Positions 35,466 through 44,866 of a stretch of 64,000 bases of DNA are shown here, one piece after another. The DNA is taken from the NCBI GenBank assembly GCA_021325435.1, contig JAJPHE010000071.1, positions 1 through 64,000 of the forward strand. The letters are read 5' to 3'. Source of the DNA: Actinomycetota bacterium (GTDB lineage Bacteria; Actinomycetota; Acidimicrobiia; Acidimicrobiales; JAJPHE01). The notes under the pieces are model-generated. The model did not search any database. It was not told the DNA's origin and saw only the letters and a program-made list of their open reading frames with translations. The position numbers and the translations under genes are program-made. Position 1 is the stretch's first letter; every line of letters begins with the position of its first letter.

Positions 35466-35981
35466 TTAGGGGCGAACGTCCCGTCCTGGCTCAGTCACCA
35501 GCTGAAGACTGTCTCCACCGGGAGACTCCTGGTCTCCACGTGGAGACTCGCTGGTGACTGACTTCGCCGAGGCGAGCCGGTCGCGACAGAAATCAACCGC
35601 CAGTTCCAGCTGCTCGATCGGCTCGCTGCGGGCGAAGTCGACCAGGAGCTGGTCGACCCGGTCGTCTCTGATGAGCAACCTGGTGATGATCCGCGCCTGC
35701 GAGTAGGAGATCTCTCCGGCGAACAGGGCCGCTCGGATGACCGGCCGTTGTCGCAGGGACCGGGCGACACGGACCTTCTCGAAGGCGGTGGCTCTGCTCA
35801 TGCCGAAGCGCCACTGGAGCCACCGGACGCACGAGCGTTGCCCATCGTCCGCCCAGCCCCGGCGGTCGTCGAAGAGTGCCAGGCCCAACAACCAACCGGC
35901 CTCCGACCGGTCGAGCTCAACCTGGACATCGGTGAGCCAGTCCCCGAGCCGGGAAGCTTGCTGCTCCTTGGTGAGTGTCAT
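35466..35981 (-). CDS. Truncated DUF222 protein lacking HNH domain
   Basis: 171 residues from ATG 35981 with ggtagga before it. Contains the DUF222 hallmark helices: RWLQWRFGMSRATAFEKVRV, LRQRPVIRAALFAGEISYSQ and ARIITRLLIRDDR. Full DUF222 proteins are 350-500 residues with a C-terminal HNH nuclease; here the frame ends soon after the N-terminal domain, in a palindrome. It is either a remnant or a short regulator. Confidence 0.7.
   Translation of the reverse strand: MTLTKEQQASRLGDWLTDVQVELDRSEAGWLLGLALFDDRRGWADDGQRSCVRWLQWRFGMSRATAFEKVRVARSLRQRPVIRAALFAGEISYSQARIITRLLIRDDRVDQLLVDFARSEPIEQLELAVDFCRDRLASAKSVTSESPRGDQESPGGDSLQLVTEPGRDVRP
35493..35559. repeat. 67-bp nested palindrome
   Basis: Outer 10-bp arms agtcaccagc and gctggtgact (perfect) enclose two inner stems: gtctccaccgggagac at 35511-35526 and the perfect gtctccacgtggagac at 35532-35547. 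It could fold into a three-way junction. It lies in the 3' end of the truncated DUF222 gene. Confidence 0.75.
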
Positions 35982-36063
35982 TCCTACCCCCATCTCGAAC
36001 AGACGTTCGATTTCCAAACGGTACAAGAGGGCTGTATCACCGCGATTGTCGTGACTGTTGTTG

Positions 36064-36822
36064 ATGAAGTTACTGTTGATGCTTATGAGGCGATCAGTGA
36101 CCCAGCACCCGAAGGCCCTGCTCGGGCGAGTCGGGCGTCGGAGGCCATCGGTGGGTCTCTCCCTTCTGGCTGCCGTCACCCTGGCCGCCACCGCCCTGCT
36201 CGAAGCGGCCGTGCCGGCGGGGGCGGCGACACCGACGCGCACCTACGTCATGGCCCGGGGGGACACCCTGTGGGGCGTCGCCCACCGGTTCCACGTGAGC
36301 GTGGCTGGGCTCGCTCGCGCCAACCACCTCCGTGACCCCGACCACGTCCGCTACGGCACCCGCTTGACCATCCCGCCGGCCGCCACCTCGGCGAGCACCG
36401 CTCACCCGGTGGGCGTGGCCGCCGCCGCCCTGCGCCCCCACTTCGTGCGGGCCGCCGGCGCGGCCGGCGTGCCGGTGTCGGTGCTCGAGGGTCTGGCCTG
36501 GCAGGAGTCGGGCTGGCAGGCGGCCGTCCGCTCGGATGCGGGGGCGATCGGCGTCGGGCAGCTGACCGCCGACACCATCGCCTTCGTCAATGCCGAGCTC
36601 CTCGGCAGTCGCCTCGACCCGACGCAGGCGGCCGACAACATCGTGATGAGCGCCACCTACCTGGCTTGGCTGCTCCACCAGACCAACGGCGACATGCGCC
36701 TGGCCGTCGCCGCCTACTACCAGGGCCTCGCCTCGGTGCGACGTGACGGGGTGAGCCCGGCGACCGCCCACTACGTCGACGACGTCATGGCGCTGTCGAA
36801 CCGTTTCTCGGCCTCCGGCTGA
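36064..36822 (+). CDS. LysM and lytic transglycosylase-like protein
   Basis: 252 residues; ATGs at 36064, 36079 and 36085 are all possible. Signal peptide SVGLSLLAAVTLAATALLEA, one LysM domain (TYVMARGDTLWGVAHRFHVS to YGTRLTIPP), then an SLT-type domain with the catalytic Glu in LEGLAWQESGWQAAV and GAIGVGQL. It should bind and cleave peptidoglycan outside the membrane. Divergent from DUF222 gene. Confidence 0.88.
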   Translation: MKLLLMLMRRSVTQHPKALLGRVGRRRPSVGLSLLAAVTLAATALLEAAVPAGAATPTRTYVMARGDTLWGVAHRFHVSVAGLARANHLRDPDHVRYGTRLTIPPAATSASTAHPVGVAAAALRPHFVRAAGAAGVPVSVLEGLAWQESGWQAAVRSDAGAIGVGQLTADTIAFVNAELLGSRLDPTQAADNIVMSATYLAWLLHQTNGDMRLAVAAYYQGLASVRRDGVSPATAHYVDDVMALSNRFSASG

Positions 36823-36865
36823 CCCCGCCGTGGGCGACACTGGGTGCTGACCCCGGAGGGCACCC

Positions 36866-37774
36866 ATGGCCGGCTTGCAGATCTACCTGATCGACGGGAC
36901 CTACGAGCTGTTCCGCCACCACTTCGGCCAGCCCGCCCTGCGCAAGGGGGGCACCGGCGGCGAGGTGTCGCGCCGGGCCGCCACCCGGGGGGTGCTCAAC
37001 ACGGTCGCCGGCCTGCTGGCCGACGGCGCCACCCACGTGGGGGTGGCGACCGACCACGTCATCGAGTCGTTCCGCAATGACCTGTGGCCGGCCTACAAGA
37101 GCAGCGCCGGCATGCCCGAGGAGCTGACCTGCCAGTTCCCCCTGCTGGAGGAGGCGCTCGAGTCGATGGGCGTCAAGGTGTGGCCCATGGTCGACCTGGA
37201 GGCGGACGACGCCCTGGCGTCGGCGGCCGAGGTGGCGGCCGAGGATCCCTCGGTCGAGCGGGTCCTCATCTGCACGCCCGACAAGGACCTCGGGCAGTGC
37301 GTCAGGGACGCCCGGGTGGTGCAGCTCGACCGCCGCACGGGCGCCGTCCTCGACGAGGAGGGCGTCCGGGCGAAGTTCGGGGTGGGCCCGGCCTCGGTGC
37401 CGGACTGGCTGGCCCTCGTCGGGGACAGCTCCGACGGCTACCCGGGCTTGAGCGGTTGGGGTCCCCGGTCAGCGGCCGAGGTGCTCGCCGTCTACGGGGA
37501 GATCGAGAAGATCCCCGACACCCCGGCCACGTGGGACCCGGGGGTCTTCCACCGCCTGCGGGGGACCGTCCGCCTGGCCGGCTCCCTCGCCGCCGCTCGC
37601 GACCAGGCCCTGCTGTTCAAGCGGCTGGCCACCCTGGTCGTCGACCGCTCCCTGCTGGGCTCGGTGGACGAGCTGCGCTGGGCCGGCCCTCGCCCCGATT
37701 TCGCCGCCACCTGCGAGCGTCTGGGGGCCGCCAGCCTCGCCGAGCGGGTCGCAGGACTGGGCGACCGGGCCTGA
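36866..37774 (+). CDS. 5'-3' exonuclease (flap endonuclease family)
   Basis: 302 residues. Starts with the metal-binding LIDGTYELFRHHF, then RNDLWPAYKSSAGMPEEL, VDLEADDALASAAEVAA and CTPDKDLGQCV, all acidic active-site motifs of the PIN-like FEN family, and a helix-hairpin-helix (DGYPGLSGWGPRSAAEVL). Stand-alone form of the Pol I exonuclease domain; removes RNA primers or flaps. Confidence 0.92.
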   Translation: MAGLQIYLIDGTYELFRHHFGQPALRKGGTGGEVSRRAATRGVLNTVAGLLADGATHVGVATDHVIESFRNDLWPAYKSSAGMPEELTCQFPLLEEALESMGVKVWPMVDLEADDALASAAEVAAEDPSVERVLICTPDKDLGQCVRDARVVQLDRRTGAVLDEEGVRAKFGVGPASVPDWLALVGDSSDGYPGLSGWGPRSAAEVLAVYGEIEKIPDTPATWDPGVFHRLRGTVRLAGSLAAARDQALLFKRLATLVVDRSLLGSVDELRWAGPRPDFAATCERLGAASLAERVAGLGDRA

Positions 37775-37789
37775 CGTAGCCTCCCGGCC

Positions 37790-39349
37790 ATGTCGGACCA
37801 TTCCATGAAGGAGCGCCTCGAGGAGCTCGCCCGCCGCCGGCACGAGGCCCTGCACGCCGGATCCGAGCGCTCCGTCGAGCGCCAGCACGCCAAGGGCAAG
37901 ATGACCGCCCGCGAGCGGATCGACTACCTGCTCGACGACGGCTCCTTCCAGGAGCTCGACATGCTGGCCCGCCACCGGGCCCACGGCATGGGCCTCGAGG
38001 AGACCAGGCCCTACACCGACGGCGTCATCACCGGGTTCGGCACCATCGACGGGCGCAAGGTGTGCGTGTTCAGCCAGGACTTCACCGTGTTCGGCGGGGC
38101 CCTGGGCGAGGTGTTCGCCGAGAAGATCCACAAGGTCATGGACCTGGCCGCCTCGGTCGGGGTGCCCATGATCGGCCTCAACGACGGGGCCGGCGCCCGC
38201 ATCCAGGAGGGGGTCGTCTCCCTCGCTTCCTACGGCGGCATCTTCCACCGCAACGTCAAAGCCTCAGGGGTGATCCCCCAGATCAGCGTCATCCTCGGCC
38301 CCTGCGCCGGAGGCGCCGTCTACAGCCCGGCCATGACCGACTTCATCTTCATGGTCCGGGAGACCAGCCACATGTTCATCACCGGGCCCGACGTGGTGAA
38401 GACCGTCACCGGCGAGGACGTCACTCTCGAGCAGCTGGGCGGGGCCGTCAGCCACTCCACCAAGTCCGGGGTCGCCACCTTCGTGTCGGGCGAGGAGAAG
38501 GACTGCCTGGACGACGTCCGGTACCTGCTGTCGTTCCTGCCCTCCAACAACCTGGAGGAGCCGCCGCTGGTCATGCCCAGCGACGACCCCGACCGGCTCA
38601 CCCCCGAGCTGTCGGAGATGATGCCGTCCAGCCCCAACCAGCCCTACGACATGAAGAAGGTCATCTCGGCCGTGGTGGACGACGGGGAGTACTTCGAGTA
38701 CTTCCCGAACTGGGCCATGAACCTGACCTGCGGGTTCGCCCGCCTGAACGGGCGACCGGTCGGGGTCGTGGGCAACCAGCCCCAGGTGCTGGCGGGCGTA
38801 CTCGACATCGACAGCTCCGAGAAGGGCGCCCGCTTCGTGCGGACCTGCGACGCCTTCAACATCCCCCTCATCACCTTCGTCGACGTACCCGGGTTCATGC
38901 CCGGCACCGACCAGGAGTACGGCGGCATCATCCGTCACGGGGCCAAGCTGCTCTACGCCTACTGCGAGTCGACCGTGCCCCGGATCCAGGTCATCACCCG
39001 CAAGGCCTACGGCGGCGCCTACGTCGTCATGAACTCCAAGTCGATCGGGGCCGACCTGGCCTACGCCTGGCCGTCGGCCGAGCTGGCGGTGATGGGGCCC
39101 CAGGGGGCGGTGGAGATCGTCTTCCGCCGCGAGATGGCCGAGGCGGCCGACCCCGAGGCGCGGCGCAACGAGCTGGTCGAGGAGTACATCGAGCGCTACG
39201 CCAACCCCTACATCGCCGCCGAGCGGGGATACGTGGACGACGTCATCGACCCGGCCGACACCAGGCGGGTGCTCATCCACAGCCTGGAAATCCTCAGCAC
39301 CAAGAAGGAAGAGCTCCCCCGGCGCAAGCACGGCAATGTCCCGCTCTGA
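37790..39349 (+). CDS. pccB: Acyl-CoA carboxylase beta subunit (carboxyltransferase)
   Basis: 519 residues, full length. Carboxyltransferase fold: [18 protein letters not shown], the oxyanion-hole region [12 protein letters not shown] and [16 protein letters not shown], and [20 protein letters not shown] with [16 protein letters not shown]. Likely propionyl-CoA carboxylase beta chain, making methylmalonyl-CoA for the mutase pathway; acetyl-CoA specificity cannot be excluded. The biotin alpha chain is not in the window. Overlaps the epsilon gene. Confidence 0.95.
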   Translation: MSDHSMKERLEELARRRHEALHAGSERSVERQHAKGKMTARERIDYLLDDGSFQELDMLARHRAHGMGLEETRPYTDGVITGFGTIDGRKVCVFSQDFTVFGGALGEVFAEKIHKVMDLAASVGVPMIGLNDGAGARIQEGVVSLASYGGIFHRNVKASGVIPQISVILGPCAGGAVYSPAMTDFIFMVRETSHMFITGPDVVKTVTGEDVTLEQLGGAVSHSTKSGVATFVSGEEKDCLDDVRYLLSFLPSNNLEEPPLVMPSDDPDRLTPELSEMMPSSPNQPYDMKKVISAVVDDGEYFEYFPNWAMNLTCGFARLNGRPVGVVGNQPQVLAGVLDIDSSEKGARFVRTCDAFNIPLITFVDVPGFMPGTDQEYGGIIRHGAKLLYAYCESTVPRIQVITRKAYGGAYVVMNSKSIGADLAYAWPSAELAVMGPQGAVEIVFRREMAEAADPEARRNELVEEYIERYANPYIAAERGYVDDVIDPADTRRVLIHSLEILSTKKEELPRRKHGNVPL

Positions 39350-39539
39350 GCCGTCGCAGCCGGCGCCGCCGCCCGAGGTGGTGGCGGCGATAGCGGCGGC
39401 GGTCGAGACGTGCTGGCCCCGGCCGGTGGCGGCCGAGACGGGGGCGCCTCACGGCCGGCAGCCCTCGGCCTGGAGGAGGTCCGGGTGGTGGTGGTCCAGG
39501 CCGTTGCCGGCCCGGCGCCCCCGCCCCTGGCGCAGCTGA
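39336..39539 (+). CDS. accE: Acyl-CoA carboxylase epsilon subunit-like
   Basis: 67 residues, starting 14 bp inside the beta-subunit gene. [17 protein letters not shown] and the tail [20 protein letters not shown] match the short epsilon proteins that follow actinobacterial carboxylase beta genes and stimulate the complex. Easily missed because of its size and overlap. Confidence 0.75.
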   Translation: MSRSEPSQPAPPPEVVAAIAAAVETCWPRPVAAETGAPHGRQPSAWRRSGWWWSRPLPARRPRPWRS

Positions 39540-39649
39540 ACCCGTTGGTTTCGGCCTGGAGCCCGCCGGACTGAAATCAACGGTCGCCCAACTCCGGCGA
39601 AGCACGCCGAGCGCTCATAGCGCACGGGGGAGTGCCGATCTAGGCCAGC

Positions 39650-40660
39650 GTGCGAGTGGGCCTACCCGGGGCCGGGATGATTGCCGCCGCCTTGCGTGGC
39701 TGGTATCGCCGCGCTCGAGCGTCCCGTGAGCAGGGGTTCACGGTGGTGGAGCTGACCATCGCCCTCGCCCTGATGGCCCTGGTCGTCGCCGCCATCGCCC
39801 CCTCCCTCTACGCCGCCTTCCGCAGCAGCTCCACGATGAACAGTCGCGAGGAGGCCAACTCCCTCGCCATCGAGGCCACCGAGAGCCTCCGCTCGCTCCC
39901 GTATTACGAAGTCGGGTACAGCGCCACGAACCCGAAGCCGTCGTCCTGCACCGGTCAATACCCGGTCACGGTGGCCACGTCGGGGCTCACGTCGGCGGTG
40001 CTGCCCTCGACCCAGACGGTCGGCCACCAGACCTTCACCGTCGTCGCCTGCGCCTACTGGGCCTCGGCCGGGGACGGCTCCTACCCCGGCGCCTACAAGG
40101 AGACGGTCGTCACCGTCACCTGGCACGACGAGGTGAGCCAGACGAACGCCAACGGGTTCAACACCGTCGTCGAAACCTCCGCTCTCTATCCGGGCGGTCA
40201 GACGGCTTACATGGCGTGCGCCAACTTCGACCCGGGTACCACGGCGACGACGATTGCCTGCCCGGTTCCGACCACCAGCAGCTCCACGTCGACGTCGTCG
40301 TCATCCACGTCGACCACATCTAGCTCGACCTCCACCACGAGCACCACCGTGGCCTCCACCACGACGACCACGACCGCCACGACGACCACCCTTCCCGCGC
40401 CGACGGTTACCTCGATCAATCCTTCGTCCATCAAGAAGAGCCAGACGACCACGCTCACCATCAGCGGCACCAACTTCGTCGCCACACCGACGGTCACGAT
40501 CTCGGGGGGTGGGGGGAGCGCGACTGTCACGTCTTTCAGCTCCACTACCCTGACGGTGCAGGTAACCGCCGGCTCCACTACCGGCACCTACAACGTCACG
40601 GTCACCAATCCGAGCGGACAATCCGTCACCGTCACCGGCGGGCTGACGGTCAAGAACTGA
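39650..40660 (+). CDS. Prepilin-like protein with Thr/Ser linker and IPT/TIG domain (cassette 1)
   Basis: 336 residues; GTG 39650 or ATG 39677. Type IV prepilin signal EQGFTVVELTIALALMALVV with Gly before the cleavage and Glu5. After about 190 residues a low-complexity Ser/Thr stretch (40262-40395) leads to an IPT/TIG-like Ig domain (PTVTSINPSSIKKSQTTTLT). Probably a minor pseudopilin with an adhesive tip domain. First gene of a three-gene cassette, overlapping the next by ATGA-like TGATG. Confidence 0.8.
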   Translation: MRVGLPGAGMIAAALRGWYRRARASREQGFTVVELTIALALMALVVAAIAPSLYAAFRSSSTMNSREEANSLAIEATESLRSLPYYEVGYSATNPKPSSCTGQYPVTVATSGLTSAVLPSTQTVGHQTFTVVACAYWASAGDGSYPGAYKETVVTVTWHDEVSQTNANGFNTVVETSALYPGGQTAYMACANFDPGTTATTIACPVPTTSSSTSTSSSSTSTTSSSTSTTSTTVASTTTTTTATTTTLPAPTVTSINPSSIKKSQTTTLTISGTNFVATPTVTISGGGGSATVTSFSSTTLTVQVTAGSTTGTYNVTVTNPSGQSVTVTGGLTVKN

Positions 40661-41517
40661 TGATGGCTCGGGCTCCCGTGACGCGCAGAGAGGGGATACA
40701 GGGCGTGGCTGAACGCCCAGCCGCCGACTCGGGCTTCACCCTCATCGAGGTGGCGATCGTCCTGCTGATCTTCAGCATCGTGCTGGTCGTCTTCGGCGAC
40801 GTGCTGATGTCGATCGTGAGGGCGGGCGACAAGGGCGAGGCCCTGGTGGCCAACCAGCAGCAGGTGGAGAACGTCCTCACCCAGCTGGGCCGTGATCTCC
40901 GCAGCGAGAGCGCCCTTCTGGTGGCGGACAGCAGCGAGCTGAAGATGACGTTGGTCAACAGCCCCGGCAACACCGCGTCAGCCCGAACGGTGACGGCAGC
41001 GATGACAAGTGGCACGGACCTGCTGTCGGCGTCCGCCGCCACGTTCTCCAGCTCGGATGTCGGCTCGCTGGCAGCCAGCGGCGGCTACCTGCCGGCCAAC
41101 ACCTTCATCGTCGGAGTCTCGACTGACGGCTCTCAGGCCACCATCAACAACTCGGCCATCCAGACCGGATCGGCCGTCGTCACCGTCACCCCCGGGGACA
41201 CGGCCGACTGGACCTGCTCGGGCTCGACCCTGAGCCGCACCCTCGGGGTCGGCGGCATCACCTCCACCAACAGCTTCAGCCTCACCGGGGTACAGTCATG
41301 CACCCCGTTCACCTTGTACAACTTGGGCGGGTCGGCTGCCACCCCGACGACGTCGTCAACCAGCTCGACCGGCTGCACGGCGAGGGTCGGTATCACGCTG
41401 AGTGCCGCACCGGTCTCCAACCTGCAGCCGTACTCGGTGAACGAGAACGTGGAGTTGAGGAACCAGCTGGCCGTCTTGCAGCCGGCCAACATAGCGGCGA
41501 ATGGAACCCAATGCTGA
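40660..41517 (+). CDS. Prepilin-like protein, PilW/PulJ type (cassette 1)
   Basis: 285 residues. Signal DSGFTLIEVAIVLLIFSIVL, followed by the region GDVLMSIVRAGDKGEALVAN and ENVLTQLGRDLRSES typical of PilW/PulJ minor pilins. Start overlaps the previous stop; its end overlaps the next gene by 7 bp, so the three genes are coupled. Confidence 0.8.
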   Translation: MMARAPVTRREGIQGVAERPAADSGFTLIEVAIVLLIFSIVLVVFGDVLMSIVRAGDKGEALVANQQQVENVLTQLGRDLRSESALLVADSSELKMTLVNSPGNTASARTVTAAMTSGTDLLSASAATFSSSDVGSLAASGGYLPANTFIVGVSTDGSQATINNSAIQTGSAVVTVTPGDTADWTCSGSTLSRTLGVGGITSTNSFSLTGVQSCTPFTLYNLGGSAATPTTSSTSSTGCTARVGITLSAAPVSNLQPYSVNENVELRNQLAVLQPANIAANGTQC

Positions 41518-42740
41518 AACGCAATCGGGGAGAAGAAGGCAACCTCATAATCGCCATCGCCATCATCATGATCATCATGGCGGCGGCCACGACCTTCACG
41601 GCCCGTGCCATAGCGAACAATCACACGACCGTGAGGGTGCAGAACTTCGCAGGGGCCCTCGGAGCGGCCGACCGGGGTCTGGCCGACGCCATGTTCCAGC
41701 TGGCCCAAGGCCAGACGTCGTCCTTCTGTGGTGGCGCGCCCGGGTGCACGGGCGGACAAACCGTCTCGGGCCTCGGGAACGTCAAGTACGAGGCCATCTT
41801 CAACGGCAACCACCAGTGGACCATCTATTCCGAGGGCGTGACACCCAACGCCACCGGAAACGTGCCGCACGCCATTCGGGCGGGGGTGAGCCTGGCCAGC
41901 GGCGCCTTCAAGTACGCCGCCTTCGGAGTGAACAACTTCACCCTCAACGGGACCGTCACCGGGTCCGACATCCGCAACTTCACCGAGGGTGGCACTTGGG
42001 TGTCGGGGAGCGTAGGAGTGGGTAGCGACGACGCCAACGGCGGCGGCGGGTTGGTTTGCAACGGCACCACCCTTCCGGTCAGCAACAGCTACAGCGGGGT
42101 CACCAGCACCCTGACCGGAACCGAGAGCAACGACCCGAGCTCCACCTGGAGCAGCTGTGGGGGATCGTCCACCACGGCCACGTCCTACAACCCGGTGATC
42201 GCGCTCAGCCCGCCCTCAGGCTCCACTGTCCTGGCCTGTCCCAGCACCGGCGTGTTCACCGGCCTCGTCGAGCCCGGGATCTACCAGTGCAACCAGGACG
42301 TCACCGTCGGCCCGCTGACCGTCGACTCGACCAGCACGGTAAACGGGGGAGTGGTCCAGCTCTACATTGACCAGCCGGCCAGCAACATCGTTTTCGCCGG
42401 GGACACCAACTTCACCTCCGGATCGTTGCCGTTCTCCTCCCGCTTCCAGATCTACTCGAATGTCACGGGCGCCATCGGAAACAGCAACGGAGCGAGCACG
42501 GCGTACTCCATGGCGGGCATCTTCTACGCCCCCTACGCCACCCTCACGGCCAACGGCTGCAAGGACTACTACTACGGGGCGCTGATCGTCGGGTCGTACA
42601 ACTGCAACGGCGGCCCCAACCTTCACCTGTACTACGACAGCAACCTGGGCAATATGGGAACTTCGTATGGCGTGTCGAGCTACACGGAGATAGGGACCAA
42701 TCAGCTGCCGTCGTCCAGCTTCTCTGGCTTTAGCTGGTAG
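41511..42740 (+). CDS. PilX-like pilus assembly/tip protein (cassette 1)
   Basis: 409 residues from ATG 41511. N-terminal hydrophobic helix EGNLIIAIAIIMIIMAAATT without the usual Gly-Phe cleavage signal, as in PilX-type proteins, then a Gly/Ser/Thr/Asn-rich beta region with several Cys (FCGGAPGCTGG, LACPSTG, CNGGPNLHL). Its C-terminal half, IGGIIDAP-like AGIFYAPYATLTANGCKDYY, closely parallels the protein at 44857. Confidence 0.75.
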   Translation: MLKRNRGEEGNLIIAIAIIMIIMAAATTFTARAIANNHTTVRVQNFAGALGAADRGLADAMFQLAQGQTSSFCGGAPGCTGGQTVSGLGNVKYEAIFNGNHQWTIYSEGVTPNATGNVPHAIRAGVSLASGAFKYAAFGVNNFTLNGTVTGSDIRNFTEGGTWVSGSVGVGSDDANGGGGLVCNGTTLPVSNSYSGVTSTLTGTESNDPSSTWSSCGGSSTTATSYNPVIALSPPSGSTVLACPSTGVFTGLVEPGIYQCNQDVTVGPLTVDSTSTVNGGVVQLYIDQPASNIVFAGDTNFTSGSLPFSSRFQIYSNVTGAIGNSNGASTAYSMAGIFYAPYATLTANGCKDYYYGALIVGSYNCNGGPNLHLYYDSNLGNMGTSYGVSSYTEIGTNQLPSSSFSGFSW

Positions 42741-42809
42741 ATCCCCCGCCCGGGGGGCCCAGGACACATAACTAAAGCGCCTAGTCGGGGCGCGCCGATA
42801 GCTCGCGAC

Positions 42810-44105
42810 GTGGGAGTTCGAGCCGGTGTCTCCGGCCTCGTCGCGCGCTGCAAGCGGACTCGGACAAACAGGGACGAGTCGGGCTTCACCGTGGTCGAGC
42901 TCATCATCGCCATCAGCCTGCTGGCTCTGGTGATGGTGAGTCTCGGGCCCGCGTTCTGGGGCTCCCTGCAGGCCACCACGACGAGCAACAACCGCACGAC
43001 CGCTGACGGGATCGCCGTCCAAGCGCTCGAGGAGCTACGCGGCGACCAGTATTACCAGGTCGGGTTCACCGGGGCGGCGGGCAACAACCCCGCCCCTTCG
43101 AACACGCAGTGCCCCGGCTCCAACCTGGTCAACAACGTGACCACGTCGGCGCTGGCGCCGGGAGGGGCCTCCACGGTTGGGCCCATCCGTGGCATCACCT
43201 TCAGCGTCCAGGTGTGCGTCTATTGGACCTCGGCCTACGTGAAAGGGACGCTCAAGCCGGGGGCCTACAAGGAGACGGTGGGCACCGTCACGTGGGCGGA
43301 CGCCGACGGGCCCCACACGGTGACGGAGACGTCGGCCCTCTACCCGGGTGGCGAGGGTGCCTACTCCGGTACCGGGCAGAACAACTACGACCCCCGCAAC
43401 ATCGACCTGGGCAGCGGCGGTGGCGGGTCCCCCGCCATCCCCAATCCCCCCCAATCAGCCTCGATCGCCGACGACTCGGTCAACCCCACCACGGCGGTGG
43501 ACGTCAGCTGGACGCCGCCCGTCACCACGCCGGTCCTCGTCACCGGGTGGACCATCCAGTTCACCGACGACACCAACGCCAACGGGTCGGGGTCGATGTT
43601 CGTCAGCAACTACCCGACCGCCTCCACGTCCGCCACGGTCATCAACCTCACCCCGGGCCACACCTACTCGTTCCAGGTCTCGGCCCAGTCGGCCTCCGTC
43701 TCGTCGACTCCGACGGCTACCACGCCGACCTCCATCACCCTGCCGACGACGCCTCCCTGCACCGTGTCCAGCGTCACGGTGACGCCCAGCACGGGGACGG
43801 TGGACTTCTCCGGGAACCTCACCAGCCCGTCCGGGGGATTCTCGATCACCGCCCAGGCCAACGGGACCTGCCAGGCGGGAGCGGTGCAGGTGCAGTACTC
43901 CACCCAGCCACCCGGCAAGAACACCACCTTCTACCTGGCCAACATGTCGGGTAGCGGCACGCTCACGGGGTCGGCCTACCAGTCCGGCAGCGTCTGGCAG
44001 GGTGGCACCATCCCCTTCACCGTCGTGGTCAACGGCACCGTCACCTCGGTCAGCCAGCCCGTCACCCTCTGCCAGCTCAAGAGGAACGGAACGGGGTGCC
44101 CCTGA
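42810..44105 (+). CDS. Prepilin-like protein with fibronectin III-like domain (cassette 2)
   Basis: 431 residues from GTG 42810. Signal ESGFTVVELIIAISLLALVM, a first domain paralogous to the protein at 39650 (ALEELRGDQYYQVGF; GAYKETVGTVTW), then a fibronectin III-like domain (PNPPQSASIADDS; TPGHTYSFQVSAQSA) instead of TIG. Stop overlaps the next start as TGATG. Confidence 0.8.
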   Translation: MGVRAGVSGLVARCKRTRTNRDESGFTVVELIIAISLLALVMVSLGPAFWGSLQATTTSNNRTTADGIAVQALEELRGDQYYQVGFTGAAGNNPAPSNTQCPGSNLVNNVTTSALAPGGASTVGPIRGITFSVQVCVYWTSAYVKGTLKPGAYKETVGTVTWADADGPHTVTETSALYPGGEGAYSGTGQNNYDPRNIDLGSGGGGSPAIPNPPQSASIADDSVNPTTAVDVSWTPPVTTPVLVTGWTIQFTDDTNANGSGSMFVSNYPTASTSATVINLTPGHTYSFQVSAQSASVSSTPTATTPTSITLPTTPPCTVSSVTVTPSTGTVDFSGNLTSPSGGFSITAQANGTCQAGAVQVQYSTQPPGKNTTFYLANMSGSGTLTGSAYQSGSVWQGGTIPFTVVVNGTVTSVSQPVTLCQLKRNGTGCP

Positions 44106-44866
44106 TGTGGGTCGCCCGCCTGATGCAGCGGTGCCGCGAGCAGGGCCGCCAGGACGACGCCGGCTTCACCCTGGTGGAGCTGGTGGTGGCCATGGGCATC
44201 TTCCTCGTGATCATCCTCATCATGGGCGACGTGCTGACCTCGCTGACCCGGGCGTCGGCGCGCGGTGACGCCCTGGTGACCAACGAGCAGCAGGAGATGT
44301 TCGCCGTCACCCAGATCGGCCGCGACCTCCGGGGTGCCGCCTACATAGTCACCGCCCCCACCACGACCGGCGGGCAGCCGACCCCCACGACCTGGTACTT
44401 CAACCAGCTGGTCATGAGCGAGGTGAACCCGACCGGGGGCGCCCAGACAACGGTCGGATGGGTCTTCAACCCGACATCGCAGGACCTCTGCCGCGACATC
44501 CTCTCCTCGCCGGCGGCGACCCTGCCGGCCTGTGACGGGACGACCTCGTCCAACCAGCGTTACGTGCTCACCAGCGTGAAGAACACCCCGTGCACCAGCA
44601 CGACGACCCTTTCCTCGTCGCCGCCCTGCCAGCCCCTGTTCAAGCTGTACGACCAGAACGCGGTGAGCGGGGCCGCCGACCTGGTCACCCAGAGCCAATC
44701 GAACAGCGCCGTAACGCTGGGGATCATCTCCCAGTGCACCGACCGGGTGGCGGTCACCGTGGTCAGCGCCATCAACCCCGGGCCCCAGCCCATCGAGGTG
44801 GACGAGGACTTCGAGCTTCCCAACCAGTTCTCCGGCCCGTTAGGGAACCAGATCCAATGCCCCTGA
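44105..44866 (+). CDS. Prepilin-like protein, PilW/PulJ type (cassette 2)
   Basis: 253 residues from ATG 44105. Signal DAGFTLVELVVAMGIFLVII and then GDVLTSLTRASARGDALVTN, QIGRDLRGAA, a clear paralogue of the protein at 40660. Overlaps the next gene by 10 bp. Confidence 0.8.
   Translation: MWVARLMQRCREQGRQDDAGFTLVELVVAMGIFLVIILIMGDVLTSLTRASARGDALVTNEQQEMFAVTQIGRDLRGAAYIVTAPTTTGGQPTPTTWYFNQLVMSEVNPTGGAQTTVGWVFNPTSQDLCRDILSSPAATLPACDGTTSSNQRYVLTSVKNTPCTSTTTLSSSPPCQPLFKLYDQNAVSGAADLVTQSQSNSAVTLGIISQCTDRVAVTVVSAINPGPQPIEVDEDFELPNQFSGPLGNQIQCP

Noticed and set aside
40262-40395. Short repeated agc/tcg/acc tracts as a microsatellite or regulatory repeat
   Set aside because: They are in frame and encode a Ser/Thr linker of the prepilin-like protein.
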